Source: Gardnerella vaginalis
GTDB lineage: Bacteria; Actinomycetota; Actinomycetes; Actinomycetales; Bifidobacteriaceae
Assembly (NCBI GenBank): GCA_946997215.1
Contig: CAMPUL010000004.1
Location: 1-64,000 of the forward strand
Reading direction: 5' to 3'
DNA length: 64,000 nucleotides
Of this stretch, positions 18,504 through 26,295 are shown piece after piece; the stretch's first letter is position 1; every line of letters starts with the position of its first letter. Position numbers and translations under genes: made by a program. The notes under the pieces are model-generated. The model made no database searches and was not told the DNA's origin. It worked only from the letters and a program-made list of their open reading frames with translations.

Positions 18504-18551
18504 TAGTGCGATTGTATGGCGACACTCCGTATTTTAGGTACAATCGCACTA
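18504..18551. repeat. R3 palindromic repeat
   Basis: TAGTGCGATTGTA (18504-18516) is perfectly complementary to TACAATCGCACTA (18539-18551) across a 22-nt centre. Related palindromes lie at 22002-22049, 22068-22114 and 49511-49686, the last one split by R1. The 603-nt gap here holds only R1, an R2-like fragment near 18476-18498, R3 and the terminator that follows. Confidence 0.75.
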
Positions 18552-18585
18552 TAAAGTCGTGAGAATTTCCGTTTTTGATATAAAA

Positions 18586-18614
18586 AAGACCGCAGCTAAA
18601 AAAACTGCGGTCTT
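18586..18614. terminator. Bidirectional terminator between the kinase and MFS genes
   Basis: AAGACCGCAG and CTGCGGTCTT form a perfect 10-bp stem with an A-rich loop, flanked by A and T runs. It lies between convergent genes and can end transcription from either side. It is 38 nt past the MFS stop. Confidence 0.85.
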
Positions 18615-18651
18615 AGTTTATTCCGTTATTCTCTAGTGATTGATTAGCAAA

Positions 18652-20073
18652 TCACTCGCAATCTTCTGGCTTAGGAATCAAGAACGAGCATGCAAACGCT
18701 AGAGCAAGCAGCACGATTCCAGCAATCATCGAAGCAACGTAGCCAGTGGTCGCTCCAGCGTTCTGCGCAAAATTGGTCATAACAGCGTAAAGAATCGCAA
18801 AGCTCAATCCTGCACCAAGGTTAAATGCTCCAGCATTCATACCAGGCAAATATCCAGGATTATCTTTAGGCGAAAGCACAATTCCAAGGCCGTTAAGCAT
18901 AATGTTTGCAACGCCTGCGTAGCTAATTCCAAGCCACAAAGAAAGCACTACAAGTCCGCAAACAGAAGGCATCTCGGAAACATACATTCCAAATACAACG
19001 CCAAGAACGCTTACAAGGATTCCAGCGCGCAAAACGAGTCGGTAGCCAAACTTTGCAGCAAGCATGCCAGCAACAGGGCCAAACACAAAACCAATGATTG
19101 CGTAAGGCGTAAGAGTTGCAAAGCTCACAACGCTTGCGCTCATTGCAGCTCCAGACTTAGCATCTTGTGCAAGCTGTGGAACAACGCCATTCATGATTGC
19201 AAAAACGCCCGTCATTGTAAGAAGCGTGCAAGAAAGCAAACCCCAAGTGCGGCGCTGGCTCATGTATTTTGTGGAAACAAGCGGAGCGGAGTTTTTGCCT
19301 TCTACGTTCCAGAAGATTACAAAGAAAACGATTGCAAGAACTACAAGAACTGCAACAAGCGTCAAGTTGGCGCCAGCAAGCTTTCCGATTTCGTTAATCG
19401 CAAGATATGCAGCCAAGAACGCGATTCCAAGCGTTACAACGCCAACCCAATCCATCTTAGGAGTGTCTTGAGCGTGCGACTCTTCGGTTTGGAATATAAC
19501 CAAAAGAACTGCAATTACGCCGATTACCGCCATAGTCCAAAACACGGATCTAAAGCCAAAGTTGCCTGCGAGCCAGCCGCCTGCAAGTGCGTCCACGCCT
19601 GCAATTCCGCCGTTTACAGATGTTAAAATTGCCATCAACTTTGCGTAGCGCTTTTCTTCGCTAACGCGCACGCGCAGCATAATCAAGCACATTGGCACAA
19701 CAGGACCGCTTGCGCCTTGAAGGATTCGGCCAATCATAAGAACCGTAACATTTGGTGCAATGGCGCTAATCACGCATCCTAAAATGGTTGAAACCAGAAT
19801 GCCTGTAAGTACTTTTTTGCGACCAACAAGGTCTGCCAAGCGTGGCAGGAATAGCGAAAACAGCGCTGCTGCCGTAAAGAACACGGTTTGTGTTAGCGCG
19901 ATTTGCGTATCCGTTGTTTTAAGCTCGTGCGTCATAGTGGCGAGTGCTGGGGAGAGCATGGATGCGTTTAGCTGGAACGCAAAAATGGCCACTAGCAAGG
20001 ATGTCATAAGTGCTACGATTGAGCGCCCGCCCTTGTCTAACATGTGTGGAGCTGGAGATGAAACCTCAGTCAT
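18652..20073 (-). CDS. MFS transporter, probable nucleoside-related permease
   Basis: A 473-residue major facilitator superfamily membrane protein with about 12-14 hydrophobic segments. The loop 2-3 signature RLADLVGRKKVLTG is clear, as is the GRILQGASGPVVPMCLIML segment seen in drug:H+ antiporter families. AGGAG 5 nt before ATG gives a firm start. It follows the nucleoside hydrolase gene on the same strand after 121 nt, so it may import nucleosides. The sequence family alone would equally suit a drug exporter, so the substrate is inference. Confidence 0.8.
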   Translation of the reverse strand: MTEVSSPAPHMLDKGGRSIVALMTSLLVAIFAFQLNASMLSPALATMTHELKTTDTQIALTQTVFFTAAALFSLFLPRLADLVGRKKVLTGILVSTILGCVISAIAPNVTVLMIGRILQGASGPVVPMCLIMLRVRVSEEKRYAKLMAILTSVNGGIAGVDALAGGWLAGNFGFRSVFWTMAVIGVIAVLLVIFQTEESHAQDTPKMDWVGVVTLGIAFLAAYLAINEIGKLAGANLTLVAVLVVLAIVFFVIFWNVEGKNSAPLVSTKYMSQRRTWGLLSCTLLTMTGVFAIMNGVVPQLAQDAKSGAAMSASVVSFATLTPYAIIGFVFGPVAGMLAAKFGYRLVLRAGILVSVLGVVFGMYVSEMPSVCGLVVLSLWLGISYAGVANIMLNGLGIVLSPKDNPGYLPGMNAGAFNLGAGLSFAILYAVMTNFAQNAGATTGYVASMIAGIVLLALAFACSFLIPKPEDCE

Positions 20074-20194
20074 AATAACTCCTATATATTTGTTTGGTTA
20101 TTAGGGATCTTCTCTTGTTAGGGATTTTCTCTATTATCTATTATTTATTTGTTTGATGTCTATTGTTTGATGTCTATTGTTTGACTTATTTGGT

Positions 20195-21142
20195 TTATTT
20201 GATTCCATCGATTCGCTTTAGAGCGTCGATAATCAAATCCCAGAACTTGTTAAAGTCAAGCTTAGTGGCCACTTGCGTATGGCATTCGCTGGCTGATGGC
20301 TCTGGTCCGCGCAAATCTGCAACCGTCATTCCAAGCGTTAAATCGCCTTTAATTTCAACGTCTAGAGGGCATCTGCGAGTTTGTACAACACTGTGATCAA
20401 TCAAGTACGCAACCGTGCAAGGATCGTGCACAGGTGGGTCAATAAAATCTTGATTGTTTTGGTATGTTTTGCGGAAGAAGTCCATCAAACCGCTTGCGAA
20501 CGCAGAAAGAGGTGTGCCGATTGCGTCGATTTTAGCTTGTACTTGCGGCGTGCAAAGTGCTTGGTGCGTTAAATCAAGACCAACCATTGTAATAGGCCAA
20601 TCTTCATTAAACACAACGTGAGCGGCTTCAGGATCTACCTTAATGTTAAATTCTGCGACCGCGCTCCAATTTCCAACGTGGTAGCCGCCGCCCATAAGCA
20701 CAACTTCCTTAACGCGGCTAACGATTCGCGGCTCCATTCGCGCAGCCATTGCAATGTTTGTAAGTGGGCCAGTTGGAACAAGTGTAATCGTGCCTGGCTC
20801 GCTGTTCATAATCGTGTTGATAATCCAGTTTACTGCGTGGCCTTCGTCTAATGGGCGAGTTGGCTTTGGAAGCGTTACTCCGTCTAGGCCAGTTTCGCCA
20901 TGAATGGATGCAGCCACTTCTAGTGGGCGAATCATTGGACGATCGCATCCTGCGTGAACTGGAATGTTTGTTGCGTGAGCCATTTCTAGCGTTGCTCGCG
21001 CGTTGTACGTAACTTTTTCGAGGCTTTGATTACCGCCGACTGTTGTTACGCCAATCAAATCAATGTTTGGGTTGCCAAGCGCTAGAAGAATTGCCATCGC
21101 GTCGTCGTGGCCAGGGTCGCAATCTAAAATGATTGAAGTCAT
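20195..21142 (-). CDS. Nucleoside hydrolase (IunH/Rih family)
   Basis: It hydrolyses the N-glycosidic bond of ribonucleosides to ribose and base. The calcium-binding DxDPGxDDA signature is at the very N-terminus (ILDCDPGHDDAMA), followed by IDLIGVTTVGGN. The later segments VPTGPLTNIA and VLMGGGYHVGN complete the active site. At 315 residues it is full length, with AAGGAGC before ATG. It forms an operon with the downstream MFS gene. Ribose released here could feed the ribokinase encoded at 3.5 kb. Confidence 0.92.
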   Translation of the reverse strand: MTSIILDCDPGHDDAMAILLALGNPNIDLIGVTTVGGNQSLEKVTYNARATLEMAHATNIPVHAGCDRPMIRPLEVAASIHGETGLDGVTLPKPTRPLDEGHAVNWIINTIMNSEPGTITLVPTGPLTNIAMAARMEPRIVSRVKEVVLMGGGYHVGNWSAVAEFNIKVDPEAAHVVFNEDWPITMVGLDLTHQALCTPQVQAKIDAIGTPLSAFASGLMDFFRKTYQNNQDFIDPPVHDPCTVAYLIDHSVVQTRRCPLDVEIKGDLTLGMTVADLRGPEPSASECHTQVATKLDFNKFWDLIIDALKRIDGIK

Positions 21143-21272
21143 TGCTGCTCCTTAGTTGTTTAGTTATATGTCAGTTGTATTTGGGATTTAGATATTTTAT
21201 GCTTAGGCTTTTTAGCAAACTTCATTGTTTAGCGTAGTTTGGGATAAATCGCCAGAAACCAGTGCTAAGCAA

Positions 21273-21298
21273 CATTTGTTGATGTTAATAAACAAATG
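21273..21298. promoter_or_regulatory. Inverted repeat in the nucleoside hydrolase/rsmD divergent region
   Basis: CATTTGTT and AACAAATG form an 8-bp inverted repeat with a 10-nt spacer, 131 nt upstream of the nucleoside hydrolase start. A regulator site is plausible, perhaps for the winged-helix kinase encoded nearby, but nothing in the sequence proves it. Confidence 0.3.
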
Positions 21299-21372
21299 AC
21301 CAATACAATTTTAACAAGGATAAAATTTGACACAAGTAAAAAAGATACATAAGTCAAAATAAATTAAAATGA

Positions 21373-21378
21373 TATGCT
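21373..21378 (+). promoter_or_regulatory. Extended -10 of rsmD, probably leaderless
   Basis: TGATATGCT gives an extended -10 whose hexamer TATGCT ends 6 nt before ATG 21385. There is no Shine-Dalgarno before the start codon. Confidence 0.5.
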
Positions 21379-21384
21379 TAAAAT

Positions 21385-21975
21385 ATGCACGTAATTGCAG
21401 GAAGATTTAAGGGCACGCCATTATGCGCCGCAAAGTCATGCACAAGACCAACAACAGACCGCACAAAAGAGGCGATTTTTTCTAGACTCGACTCGTGGGG
21501 AGTGTGTAGCGGCGCTCGCGTACTCGACTTATTCGCTGGCACTGCAGCTCTAGGTATTGAGGCGATTTCTAGAGGCGCAAAAGAGCTAGTGTGCGTGGAA
21601 GCGAATGCAGCTGCGGCGGCGCTAATTGCAAAAACATTTAAAGTACTACAAAACCAAGGCGCGTGGAGTGAAGATTTGAGCGCGCGCGTAAATAAAAAGC
21701 GCGCGGAGCAATTTGTGCAAGACTACAGCGGCGAGGCGTTCGATTTGGTGTTTGTAGATCCGCCGTATGCGTTGGAAACAGAGCAAGTTGAGCGATTAAT
21801 TGAAAACATGATTAAAAACGGCGTTGTAAGTGATGCTGCAGACACGTTGATTGTTTTGGAGCGTAGCGCGCGCAGTGTTGCTCCTAAGATTTGCGCGGGG
21901 TGGGAGATTTTCGACACGCGCAACTATGGCGAAACTGCTGTAATGTTTATTCAAACCTCGAGCAACAGCAAATAA
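21385..21975 (+). CDS. rsmD: 16S rRNA (guanine(966)-N2)-methyltransferase
   Basis: An SAM-dependent methyltransferase of 196 residues acting on the 30S subunit. It opens VIAGRFKGTPL with RPTTDRTKEAIFSRLDS, has the SAM motif VLDLFAGTAALGIEAISRGA, and the catalytic DPPY at VFVDPPYAL. Commonly rsmD sits next to coaD, but here coaD is 10 kb away at 32.0 kb. It converges on trmD across R3 palindromes and an R1 copy. Confidence 0.93.
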   Translation: MHVIAGRFKGTPLCAAKSCTRPTTDRTKEAIFSRLDSWGVCSGARVLDLFAGTAALGIEAISRGAKELVCVEANAAAAALIAKTFKVLQNQGAWSEDLSARVNKKRAEQFVQDYSGEAFDLVFVDPPYALETEQVERLIENMIKNGVVSDAADTLIVLERSARSVAPKICAGWEIFDTRNYGETAVMFIQTSSNSK

Positions 21976-22001
21976 GAGGAATATGTTCGTGTCATCTTTT
22001 G

Positions 22002-22114
22002 TAGTGCGATTGTATAACGACACGCCGTAAACTCGGTACAATCGCACTACAGTTTTGCGTGTATGTGTAGTGTGTTTGTATCAAAAAACACCAAAATCAA
22101 ATACAAACACACTA
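22002..22114. repeat. Two tandem R3 palindromes
   Basis: The first has arms TAGTGCGATTGTA (22002-22014) and TACAATCGCACTA (22037-22049). The second has arms TAGTGTGTTTGTAT (22068-22081) and ATACAAACACACTA (22101-22114). The second differs from the first at positions that change on both arms together, so pairing is preserved. They lie between convergent rsmD and trmD and may act as transcription barriers, although no T run follows. Confidence 0.75.
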
Positions 22115-22125
22115 CAAGGCAGGTA

Positions 22126-22287
22126 ATCGTTAGCGCGGTCTAAGCGCGCTAACGTCTTCGCCGCACGTAAAGTCCACTGGACTTTACGTTTGAGCGGCTC
22201 AGCGAATCGAGGTGATTTCTCGCGCATTATGCAGCTCGAAATCGTCGATTCGCGCTACGCTTTAAGCGCTACGGCAGGTTGGCGCGC
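22126..22287. repeat. R1 structured dispersed repeat, reverse orientation
   Basis: The copy is on the opposite strand, starting ATCGTTAGCGCGGTCTAAGCGCGCTAAC and containing GTAAAGTCCACTGGACTTTAC. Its far end overlaps the last codons of trmD (22269-22287), so it forms the 3' end of that gene. Confidence 0.8.
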
Positions 22288-23138
22288 TTAGGCGAATCGC
22301 CAGAAACCTCCCACCCAAGGCTAATCAGCGTTTTTCTATCTTGCTTACTAAGCGACTTGCAATCAAGCTTTTCAATCAAATCTGGTCTAATTTGGCTTGT
22401 GCGCGCCAATGCATCGTCTCTGCGGAATCGATCCACTTTAGCGTGGTCTCCCGAAGTGAGAATCGCAGGCACACTAATGCCTCGCCAAGTTGTTGGTCGC
22501 GTGTACTGGTGATGCTCGAGAATCGCGTCCGCGCCCGTATACGACTCTTCCACAATCGACTCGGGGTTACCCATAAAGCCTGGAATCAAGCGCGTAATGG
22601 CCTCTACCATAACGCTAACAGCCACTTCGCCGCCGTTAAGAACGTAGTCGCCAATCGAATATTCGCGCACGTCTACGCCGCGAGACTTGTAGTATTCTGG
22701 GATTCGCGCGTCGTAGCCTTCGTAGCGACCGCATCCAAACACAAGTCGCTTTGCGTTTGCTAATTGCGTTGCGTCTTTTTGCGAAAATAGTGGTGCAGAA
22801 GGATTTGGGAAGATTAGAATTGTGCCATTATCAACGCTATTATTTGCGATGCAGTTATTGTCATCGCAGACATCGCAGACATCGCCGCTGTTATCTGCGA
22901 TATTATTGCCACTAAAAAGCAGCTCATCAAGGCACTCCGACCACACTTCGGACTTCATCACCATTCCAGCGCCGCCCCCAACTGGCGTATCGTCAACCGA
23001 TTGATGAACGTCGTGTGTCCATCTTCTAAGATTGTACGCGTTAATTTTAAGCAAGCCATTATCTTGAGCTTTGCCGAGCAAACTCAGATCAAGCATGCGA
23101 AAATATTCAGGGAATACGGAGATTATGTCGATTTGCAT
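22269..23138 (-). CDS. trmD: tRNA (guanine(37)-N1)-methyltransferase
   Basis: A SPOUT-fold enzyme of 289 residues that methylates G37 of tRNAs reading CNN codons. It opens IDIISVFPEYF and contains the knot-forming IGDYVLNGGEVA and the RPTTWRG motif. An insertion of about 30 residues rich in Asn, Asp and Cys (ADNSGDVCDVCDDNN) interrupts the N-terminal domain and is absent from typical TrmD. The C-terminal VSGDSPKRANLP derives from a 13-mer copy and the R1 repeat. It is the last gene of the rpsP-khpA-rimM-trmD operon. Confidence 0.95.
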   Translation of the reverse strand: MQIDIISVFPEYFRMLDLSLLGKAQDNGLLKINAYNLRRWTHDVHQSVDDTPVGGGAGMVMKSEVWSECLDELLFSGNNIADNSGDVCDVCDDNNCIANNSVDNGTILIFPNPSAPLFSQKDATQLANAKRLVFGCGRYEGYDARIPEYYKSRGVDVREYSIGDYVLNGGEVAVSVMVEAITRLIPGFMGNPESIVEESYTGADAILEHHQYTRPTTWRGISVPAILTSGDHAKVDRFRRDDALARTSQIRPDLIEKLDCKSLSKQDRKTLISLGWEVSGDSPKRANLP

Positions 23139-23169
23139 TTTTATAAGCCTTAAGCTTAAATCCTGCGCA

Positions 23170-23766
23170 TTAAAGCCCAGGGATTAAGCCGCCTGGAGGG
23201 TCTAAAGTTAAATATTCGTCTTTAAGATTTACTTCTGGAACAAGCGCTTGAACAAAAGGAACTAGCGCGATTTTATCATCGCCAACTGGCTCCAAAAGGC
23301 GGATTTTAAGCAATGATTGAGCGCCATCAATAACGTCTACAACCTTGCCAATTTCTTGCGGCGCAACTCCAAGTGAATTATTCTTACAAATGCGCGCGCT
23401 AAGACCTACCAAATCCTTGATATACCAAGCATTTTCTTGCTCTAATTCTTCCGCGCTTTGAGCCTTAGTGTAAAGCTCCAAGCCGTTTAATGCCTCTGCA
23501 TCATTACGATTTAGACTCTGTTCAAAAAGCAGAATCCAGCGGTTTTTGAAAGTGCGAGCGGACTCAATTGTAAATTCGCGCTTGCCGTCTTGAGTGTAAA
23601 GCACATTGCCTGGTTCAAAGCGATTATAAGGTTCGTCTGTAAATATTTGAACCGTGACTTCGCCTTTTAATCCTTGCGCTTTTCCAATACGACAAACCCT
23701 CAGTAGGGTGTTTGAACCTTGCTGAGGGTTGTCAAAAAGTTGGTTTTTAGCCACGTTCAATCTCAC
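23170..23766 (-). CDS. rimM: 16S rRNA processing protein RimM
   Basis: A 198-residue 30S maturation factor that binds S19. The N-terminal barrel begins LRVCRIGKAQGLKGEVTVQIFTDEP, and the PRC-barrel half contains NAWYIKDLVGL and GKVVDVIDGAQSLLKIRL. The C-terminus ends LDPPGGLIPGL, the usual RimM ending. Its start overlaps the khpA stop by 4 nt, which indicates translational coupling. Confidence 0.94.
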   Translation of the reverse strand: MRLNVAKNQLFDNPQQGSNTLLRVCRIGKAQGLKGEVTVQIFTDEPYNRFEPGNVLYTQDGKREFTIESARTFKNRWILLFEQSLNRNDAEALNGLELYTKAQSAEELEQENAWYIKDLVGLSARICKNNSLGVAPQEIGKVVDVIDGAQSLLKIRLLEPVGDDKIALVPFVQALVPEVNLKDEYLTLDPPGGLIPGL

Positions 23767-23996
23767 TTACGTACGTCCATAATGTCTACGCGCACATTGC
23801 GACGGCTTAGAGCCTGAACAACAATACGAATAGCATTGGCGGTACGACCGTTTCTTCCAATAACGCGACCGATGTCTTCTGGATTTACGCGCACGCGCAA
23901 AAGTTCGCCGCGAGCGTTTGAATGAGAACGCACGGATACGTCATCTGGAAAATCCACGATGTTTTTAATGAGATGTTCCACAGCTTGAGCCAGCAT
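23763..23996 (-). CDS. khpA: KH-domain RNA-binding protein KhpA
   Basis: A 77-residue protein made of one KH domain with the GxxG loop in the form IGRNGRTANAIRIVV. It sits between rpsP and rimM as in most Gram-positive genomes. The start lies 2 nt from the rpsP stop. It probably acts with KhpB in RNA regulation, but no KhpB is in the window. Confidence 0.92.
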   Translation of the reverse strand: MLAQAVEHLIKNIVDFPDDVSVRSHSNARGELLRVRVNPEDIGRVIGRNGRTANAIRIVVQALSRRNVRVDIMDVRK

Positions 23997-23998
23997 GA

Positions 23999-24481
23999 TT
24001 ACTCAGCCTTTTCCTCGGCTTCGGCAGCTTCAGCGGCCTCTGCTGGTGCTTCAGCTGGAGCTTCTTCAGCTTCGTTTGCAGCAGCTTCTGCTGCAGCCTG
24101 AGCCTTAGCAGCGGCTTCAGACTTAGCAGCCTTCAACTTCTGAGCTTCAGCTTCAACAGCCTCAACGCGAGCCTGTGCATCTGGGCCAGCTTCGGAAGTC
24201 TTCAAAGTACCTTCAGCACCGTCAAGACCCTTGAACTTCTGCCAGTCGCCGGTAATCTTCAAAAGCTTCAACACTGGTTCGGTTGGCTGTGCGCCAACGC
24301 CAAGCCAGTACTGTGCGCGATCAGACTTAATCTGAATCAAAGATGGCTGCTTGTTTGGATCGTAGATGCCGATCTCTTCGATGGACTTGCCGTTACGCTT
24401 GTTGCGCGAATCAGAAATTACAACGCGATAGAAGGCGTAGAACTTCTTGCCCAATCTCTTAAGACGAATCTTGGTTGCCAA
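23999..24481 (-). CDS. rpsP: 30S ribosomal protein S16, TTG start
   Basis: A small-subunit assembly protein of 160 residues. The S16 core [20 protein letters not shown] to about residue 85 is followed by a long Ala/Glu-rich tail (repeats of [15 protein letters not shown]), as in other Actinobacteria. No ATG exists at the expected place. The codon before GCA ACC AAG is TTG, with AAGGAG 7 nt upstream, so translation should start at TTG 24481. A preceding ATT in frame is a less likely start. The frame stays open further upstream, but that part is not conserved. Confidence 0.9.
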   Translation of the reverse strand: MATKIRLKRLGKKFYAFYRVVISDSRNKRNGKSIEEIGIYDPNKQPSLIQIKSDRAQYWLGVGAQPTEPVLKLLKITGDWQKFKGLDGAEGTLKTSEAGPDAQARVEAVEAEAQKLKAAKSEAAAKAQAAAEAAANEAEEAPAEAPAEAAEAAEAEEKAE

Positions 24482-24689
24482 AATGGCTCTCCTTATAACT
24501 AGAGTCGTAGAATTTCGCTCGGGTGTGGGGCACTCCTTGCGAGTTCCACTGTTCCTCGCGTGGTCGATAAGAGGGCTTCGATTCACGCGAATAACTTTTC
24601 TATTATGACTGATTGCGTGGACTATTCGTTTTGCTGAGAATGTACATAATTTGTTCCGATTTTTCGTACAAAGTACATCACCAAGTGCG

Positions 24690-24960
24690 GTAGAGATTCG
24701 AGATTTTTCGCAGCGGATGAAGCGAACCTCAGCATCTTTGATGGTGATTCGCTGAAGCAGCAAGAAAAATCGAGAATCTCGGTGATGAAAGCTACACAAA
24801 AGTTTAGATATTCAGAAGGTTTGATGTATTTCTCTACGAGCAATAAATAGCGCCATACTGAGGCCTTGGAATATTAACGTTCATAAGACCCCCGTAAAGG
24901 AGCGCGTCACTTGCGAGGAGAGAAATACTCAAACCTCGCGCAATACCAAATAGGAAAGCG
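24690..24960 (-). repeat. R2 dispersed repeat, long copy
   Basis: Read on the minus strand, this 270-bp copy runs in the same order as 46195-46480: GCGCGAGGTTTGAGTATTTC, CTCCTCGCAAGTGACGCG, GAACGTTAATATTC, GAGCAATAAATAGCGCC (complement), the ATCAAACCTTCTGAATATC block, CACCGAGATTCTC and a TCGAATCTC terminal block. The 524-nt gap between rpsP and the EEP gene holds this repeat, an R1 fragment at 24955-25005 and the rpsP leader. Confidence 0.75.
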
Positions 24961-25005
24961 CGCTACGCTATTCCTAGCGGCTACTAATAGCCGTGAGGAA
25001 TAGAG

Positions 25006-26244
25006 TTATAGGGGGATTGAAACGCAAACGATTAGCGCAAAGTGGTCGCTGCCGTCCACGCGAATCGTGCTTTGCTCTGTGGGTTTAGCGTTGCAGCCTG
25101 TTGATTTTACTAACACATGGTCAAGCGCAAGATTCGGCCATTTTTGCCACGTTGGCCAAGTCTTTAATCGCTTGCCGATTTGCATTGATGCGTCTAAAAA
25201 TCCTGATTTTAGTAGTGTTCTAAAGCTTGGGTGGTCTGGAGTGGAGTTTAAGTCTCCGCCGATTATTGTGACTTTTTTGACGTTGCTTTCATTGTGATTT
25301 TCGCCGATTTTTGCAAGCGCCATTATTCCGCTGCTCCAAGCCGCACATCCGCGCATAGGCGATTTTGGATGCGCTGATGCGAATGTTATTAAAAGATTTT
25401 CCGCACATGAGTCGCCAGAAACCGCAGAATCGCCAGAAACCGCCGTAACAATTGGCACGTTTGCTGCATCAATCTTAATCGACTTACCAAAAGATTTAAC
25501 ATTGTTTAGTCGCGTATAAATCGCGTTAAATCCGCCATTTTCGTGGTTGTTCGCGTTGCCTAATTGCACATGCGCAAAATCACGCTTAATGCCAAGTTTT
25601 TCAAGGTTTTTTACAAGTTTTTTGCTTACTTCTTGCAAAAGAATCGTATCGATTTTATACGTTTTTGCGATCTTTATTATTTGACTTGCGTTTGCGTGGC
25701 CATATCTGCAATTAAGCGTCATAACGCGGATTTCTAGTGATTTTTCTAGCGATTTTTCTCGTAATTTTTCCTGCGTTTGTTCCCGTTTTTGCTGTTTTTG
25801 GGAACAAATGCGGGCATGTGTTCTTGCGTTTGTTCCCGTTTTTGCTGTTTTTGGGAACAAATGCGGGCATGTGTTCTTGCGTTTGTTCCCGTTTTTGCTG
25901 TTTTGGTAAACAAACACGGGCATGTGTTCTTGCGTTTGTTCCCGCAATCGTCTTGAGAAATACGGCGAATACGACTTCAAAGAGATTACGAACAACACAA
26001 TATATGCAACGCACAAAAATACGTAAGATTTATAAAATTCATTTTGCGAGCGTGTTGCAACTGCAGCCACAGCGCTGGCGATTAGCCCAAGTGCCGCGCA
26101 AAATGGCGCAATCGGAAGCAGTGCAATAACATAGGGCAGTGGTTTTAGCCCGTCTGCTCCAGCTGGCAGCCACCTAAGTAGCTGCCAAGCTAGAAGCAAA
26201 ACAAGCGTAACGAGCAAAATCGCAAGTAAAATCGAGTAAATCAT
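25006..26244 (-). CDS. Membrane-anchored endonuclease/exonuclease/phosphatase family protein
   Basis: A 412-residue protein with three N-terminal transmembrane helices (about residues 1-22, 36-65 and 73-93) and a C-terminal EEP catalytic domain from about 172. Catalytic motifs are TLNCRYGHA, ILLQEV, GGDLNSTPDHPSF, LALDHVLV and GSDHFALIV. The substrate could be nucleic acid, phosphodiester or lipid headgroup. Between the two domains lies a basic, hydrophilic segment encoded by three tandem 53-bp R4 repeats (25770-25945), each read in a different frame. An AVSGDSAVSGDS loop comes from two 13-mer copies at 25412 and 25430. Confidence 0.85.
   Translation of the reverse strand: MIYSILLAILLVTLVLLLAWQLLRWLPAGADGLKPLPYVIALLPIAPFCAALGLIASAVAAVATRSQNEFYKSYVFLCVAYIVLFVISLKSYSPYFSRRLREQTQEHMPVFVYQNSKNGNKRKNTCPHLFPKTAKTGTNARTHARICSQKQQKREQTQEKLREKSLEKSLEIRVMTLNCRYGHANASQIIKIAKTYKIDTILLQEVSKKLVKNLEKLGIKRDFAHVQLGNANNHENGGFNAIYTRLNNVKSFGKSIKIDAANVPIVTAVSGDSAVSGDSCAENLLITFASAHPKSPMRGCAAWSSGIMALAKIGENHNESNVKKVTIIGGDLNSTPDHPSFRTLLKSGFLDASMQIGKRLKTWPTWQKWPNLALDHVLVKSTGCNAKPTEQSTIRVDGSDHFALIVCVSIPL
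25770..25945. repeat. 53-bp tandem repeat (R4 hairpins) inside the EEP gene
   Basis: GCGTTTGTTCCCG begins at 25773, 25826, 25879 and 25932, an exact 53-bp period. Each unit can fold as GTTTGTTCCC...GGGAACAAA. Since 53 is not divisible by 3, successive units are read in different frames, while three units together (159 bp) keep the gene in frame. Confidence 0.9.
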
Positions 26245-26295
26245 CTACTGATTATTCGCATTATCTGGTTATTTTCGTTATTTGCGTTATTCACA

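Noticed and set aside
22822-23004. Plus-strand frame across trmD
   Set aside because: It is the antisense of the Asn/Asp/Cys-rich insertion in TrmD.
24482-24799. N-terminal extension of the S16 frame by 106 residues
   Set aside because: The extension is not S16-like, part of it lies in the R2 repeat, and a good ribosome binding site sits at the TTG start.
25770-25945. Possible CRISPR array
   Set aside because: The 53-bp units are identical throughout with no unique spacers, and the array lies inside a protein-coding frame.
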